Assembly (NCBI GenBank): GCA_022615295.1
Contig: JAKEHF010000009.1
Span: forward strand, 1 to 6,443
Origin: Actinomycetota bacterium
GTDB taxonomy: Bacteria > Actinomycetota > Acidimicrobiia > Spongiisociales > ZC4RG35
DNA length: 6,443 nt
Reading direction: 5' to 3'
Made by a program: the position numbers and the translations under genes. Below, in pieces: positions 5,055 through 6,443 of this stretch (its first letter is position 1; each line of letters opens with the position of its first letter). Under the pieces are notes generated by a model, which saw nothing but the letters and a program-made list of their open reading frames with translations, was not told where the DNA came from and ran no database searches.

Positions 5055-5993
5055 ATGAGACGTTTCGCGATGTTCCTCGCTTTGGGTCTGACCCTGGTGT
5101 CATGCGCCGGCCTTGGCGACGAGACCGCCGGGGAGGAGGGAGGTTTCCTCTACTCCGACGGAGGTGGAGAGGCGGCACCGGCTGCCACCGTGGCGGCGGC
5201 GGATGACTCATCGGAGCCCGACGTAGACCTTGTTTTGGACAGCTCGGACCGAAGGGTGGTGCGCAACGCCAGTCTTCAGCTCCAAGCCTCGGATACGAGG
5301 GAGACCTTCGACAAGATCGTGAACTTGACCGAGACAGTAGGCGGCTTTGTGGCCAGTGCCCAGGTACTCCCCGTCACCACGGAGGACGGACAGCCCGACA
5401 TCAGCATGGTGCTTCGGGTGCCTGCCGACGGCCTCACCGAGACGATGCGGGCCATGAAGGAGCTCGCCGACGAGGTCGTGTCCGAGTCGCAGAGCGCTCA
5501 AGACGTCTCCGAGCAGTTCGTCGACCTGGAGGCGCGTCTCATCAACCTCGAGGCGTTGGAGACCGAGCTCCGCGCCCTGCTGACCGAGGTGCGGGCTCAG
5601 CCGGACGCCGACCCGGCGAAGCTGCTGACGGTGTTCAACGAGCTGGCATCGGTGCGTGGCCAGATCGAGCAGATCGAGGGTGAGCTGCAGTATCTCAGCG
5701 GGCTCACCGCCATGGCGACCCTGAACGTCTCACTGACCCAAACCCCGGCGGCGGTCCCTGTGGTCGAGGAACCCTGGGCCCCGGCAGAGGCGGTGCGGGA
5801 AGCGGCCCGTGACCTGATCGCCGCCCTCCAGGGAATCGCGAACTGGGTGATCGGCTTTGTCATCTACACGCTGCCGGTGCTGCTTCTGACGCTGAGCCTC
5901 CCTGCGGTGGCGGGATACCTGGTCTACCGGCGCTGGCTGAGGACCAGGGGTGGGCCCCCGACTCCGGCAGGACCTGAGCCTCAGCCCTCGTAG
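5055..5993 (+). CDS. DUF4349 lipoprotein with C-terminal membrane helix
   Basis: The product is 312 aa. A basic start and hydrophobic stretch (MRRFAMFLALGLTL) lead to the lipobox LVSC with Cys17, so it should be lipid-anchored on the outer face of the membrane. An Ala/Gly/Asp-rich linker (about 18-65) precedes the DUF4349 domain (about 66-230), recognised from RRVVRNASLQLQ (66-77), VGGFVASAQ (95-103), LRVPADGL (120-127), the QDVSEQFVDLEARLINLEA stretch (149-167) and the coiled-coil-like E-rich helix reaching IEGELQYLS (207-215). A hydrophobic segment at about 264-292 ends in YRRWLRTR, a stop-transfer helix with a basic, Pro-rich cytoplasmic tail. The family has no settled function. ATG 5055 is chosen for its Shine-Dalgarno and signal peptide; the in-frame ATG at 5007 would add 16 charged residues that spoil the signal. 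Its 3' end overlaps the facing amidohydrolase gene by 13 bp. Confidence 0.85.
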   Translation: MRRFAMFLALGLTLVSCAGLGDETAGEEGGFLYSDGGGEAAPAATVAAADDSSEPDVDLVLDSSDRRVVRNASLQLQASDTRETFDKIVNLTETVGGFVASAQVLPVTTEDGQPDISMVLRVPADGLTETMRAMKELADEVVSESQSAQDVSEQFVDLEARLINLEALETELRALLTEVRAQPDADPAKLLTVFNELASVRGQIEQIEGELQYLSGLTAMATLNVSLTQTPAAVPVVEEPWAPAEAVREAARDLIAALQGIANWVIGFVIYTLPVLLLTLSLPAVAGYLVYRRWLRTRGGPPTPAGPEPQPS

Positions 5994-6443
5994 ACGACCT
6001 CGCCACCAATCATCGTCATGACGACACGTGTGTCACGGAATCGGTCGGGGCCGAGCGGGTCCCGGTCGAGCACGGCCAGATCGGCGAGCATCCCCTCCCT
6101 GAGGGCTCCCGTCTCGGTCTCGGCGTGGTTGACGAAGGCCGACCCGGCGGTGGAGGCGGTGAGGGCCTGCTCCGGGGTCAGACACTCCTCCGGGTAGAAA
6201 GGCCGTCCGGAGTCGGAGGTCCTGGTGACCGCGGTGTCGATCTGCGTCATGACGTCGGCAGTGGACACTCCCCAGTCGCTACCCATGGCGAGCCGGGCCC
6301 CGGCCCGCACCAGCGAGGCGAACGGGTATTGCCCGGAAGCGCGCTCCGGTCCCAGGAAGGGGATGGTGAGCTCGTCCTGGTACACCTCATGGCAGGCCCA
6401 CAACGCCGGGGCGTTGGCCACCGCATCCAGTTCTGCAAACCGA
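5981..6443 (-). CDS. Amidohydrolase family 3 (YtcJ-like), C-terminal part only
   Basis: The reading frame is open to the right edge, so only about the last 154 codons are visible; the start and the N-terminal metal ligands lie outside. The first visible residues are RFAELDAVANAPALWACHE. The motif MGSDWG (Asp codon at 6277-6275) carries the aspartate expected as a catalytic metal ligand in amidohydrolases of the YtcJ/Amidohydro_3 group. The end of the barrel and the small beta-sandwich follow, with LTPEQALTASTAGSAF, then GALREGMLADLAVLDRDPL, and finally MTMIGGEVVYEG, all typical of this group. It would hydrolyse an amide or imide-type C-N bond using a metal centre; the substrate is unknown. 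The GTG at 6421 is internal, not the start, because the conserved frame continues upstream without a stop. The gene is convergent with the DUF4349 gene and overlaps it by 13 bp. Confidence 0.9.
   Translation of the reverse strand, partial: RFAELDAVANAPALWACHEVYQDELTIPFLGPERASGQYPFASLVRAGARLAMGSDWGVSTADVMTQIDTAVTRTSDSGRPFYPEECLTPEQALTASTAGSAFVNHAETETGALREGMLADLAVLDRDPLGPDRFRDTRVVMTMIGGEVVYEG

Overview
The window is a gene-dense, high-GC stretch (low-to-mid 60s percent by eye) with signs of an actinobacterium-like organism: TTG start codons, probable leaderless starts, very short intergenic gaps, and proteins of DUF4126, DUF4349, peptidase C45 and YtcJ types. The phylum is an inference from style; no marker gene is present. 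No tRNA, rRNA, CRISPR array or intact transposase was seen.

Layout, left to right. Positions 1-204 hold no gene that I can support. They contain a cluster of TGACA/TGTCA motifs at the very edge and two tandem copies of a GC-rich palindromic repeat about 60 bp long. Positions 205-1711 (minus strand) hold a major facilitator transporter followed by a 72-residue two-helix membrane protein, joined by an unusual double ATGA junction. Only 19 bp separate the transporter start from a divergently read ureohydrolase of the agmatinase family (1731-2735, plus strand). That gap contains a symmetric TANNNTA element that could act as a -10 box in both directions. Positions 2737-4984 (minus strand) form a tight three-gene operon: a peptidase C45/acyltransferase-type Ntn hydrolase, a GNAT acetyltransferase resembling the domain that is usually fused to a nitrilase, and a DUF4126 membrane protein. 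Both junctions are 4-nt stop/start overlaps (TTGA and ATGA). A 70-bp divergent region then leads into a DUF4349 lipoprotein with a C-terminal membrane helix (5055-5993, plus strand). The window ends inside a YtcJ-like metal-dependent amidohydrolase (minus strand, N-terminal part outside the window) whose 3' end overlaps the lipoprotein gene by 13 bp.

How the genes may work together (inference). Three enzymes here act on C-N bonds or amines: the ureohydrolase (guanidino group to amine plus urea), the C45 hydrolase (amide cleavage or acyl transfer) and the amidohydrolase, with a GNAT that could acylate an amine. The transporter that shares a start region with the ureohydrolase could move the substrate or product. 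A guanidino/amine/amide catabolic neighbourhood is therefore plausible, but the sequence shows no substrate. The most solid unusual items are the shared divergent promoter, the C45-GNAT-DUF4126 coupled operon, the double-ATGA junction and the tandem palindromic repeats.
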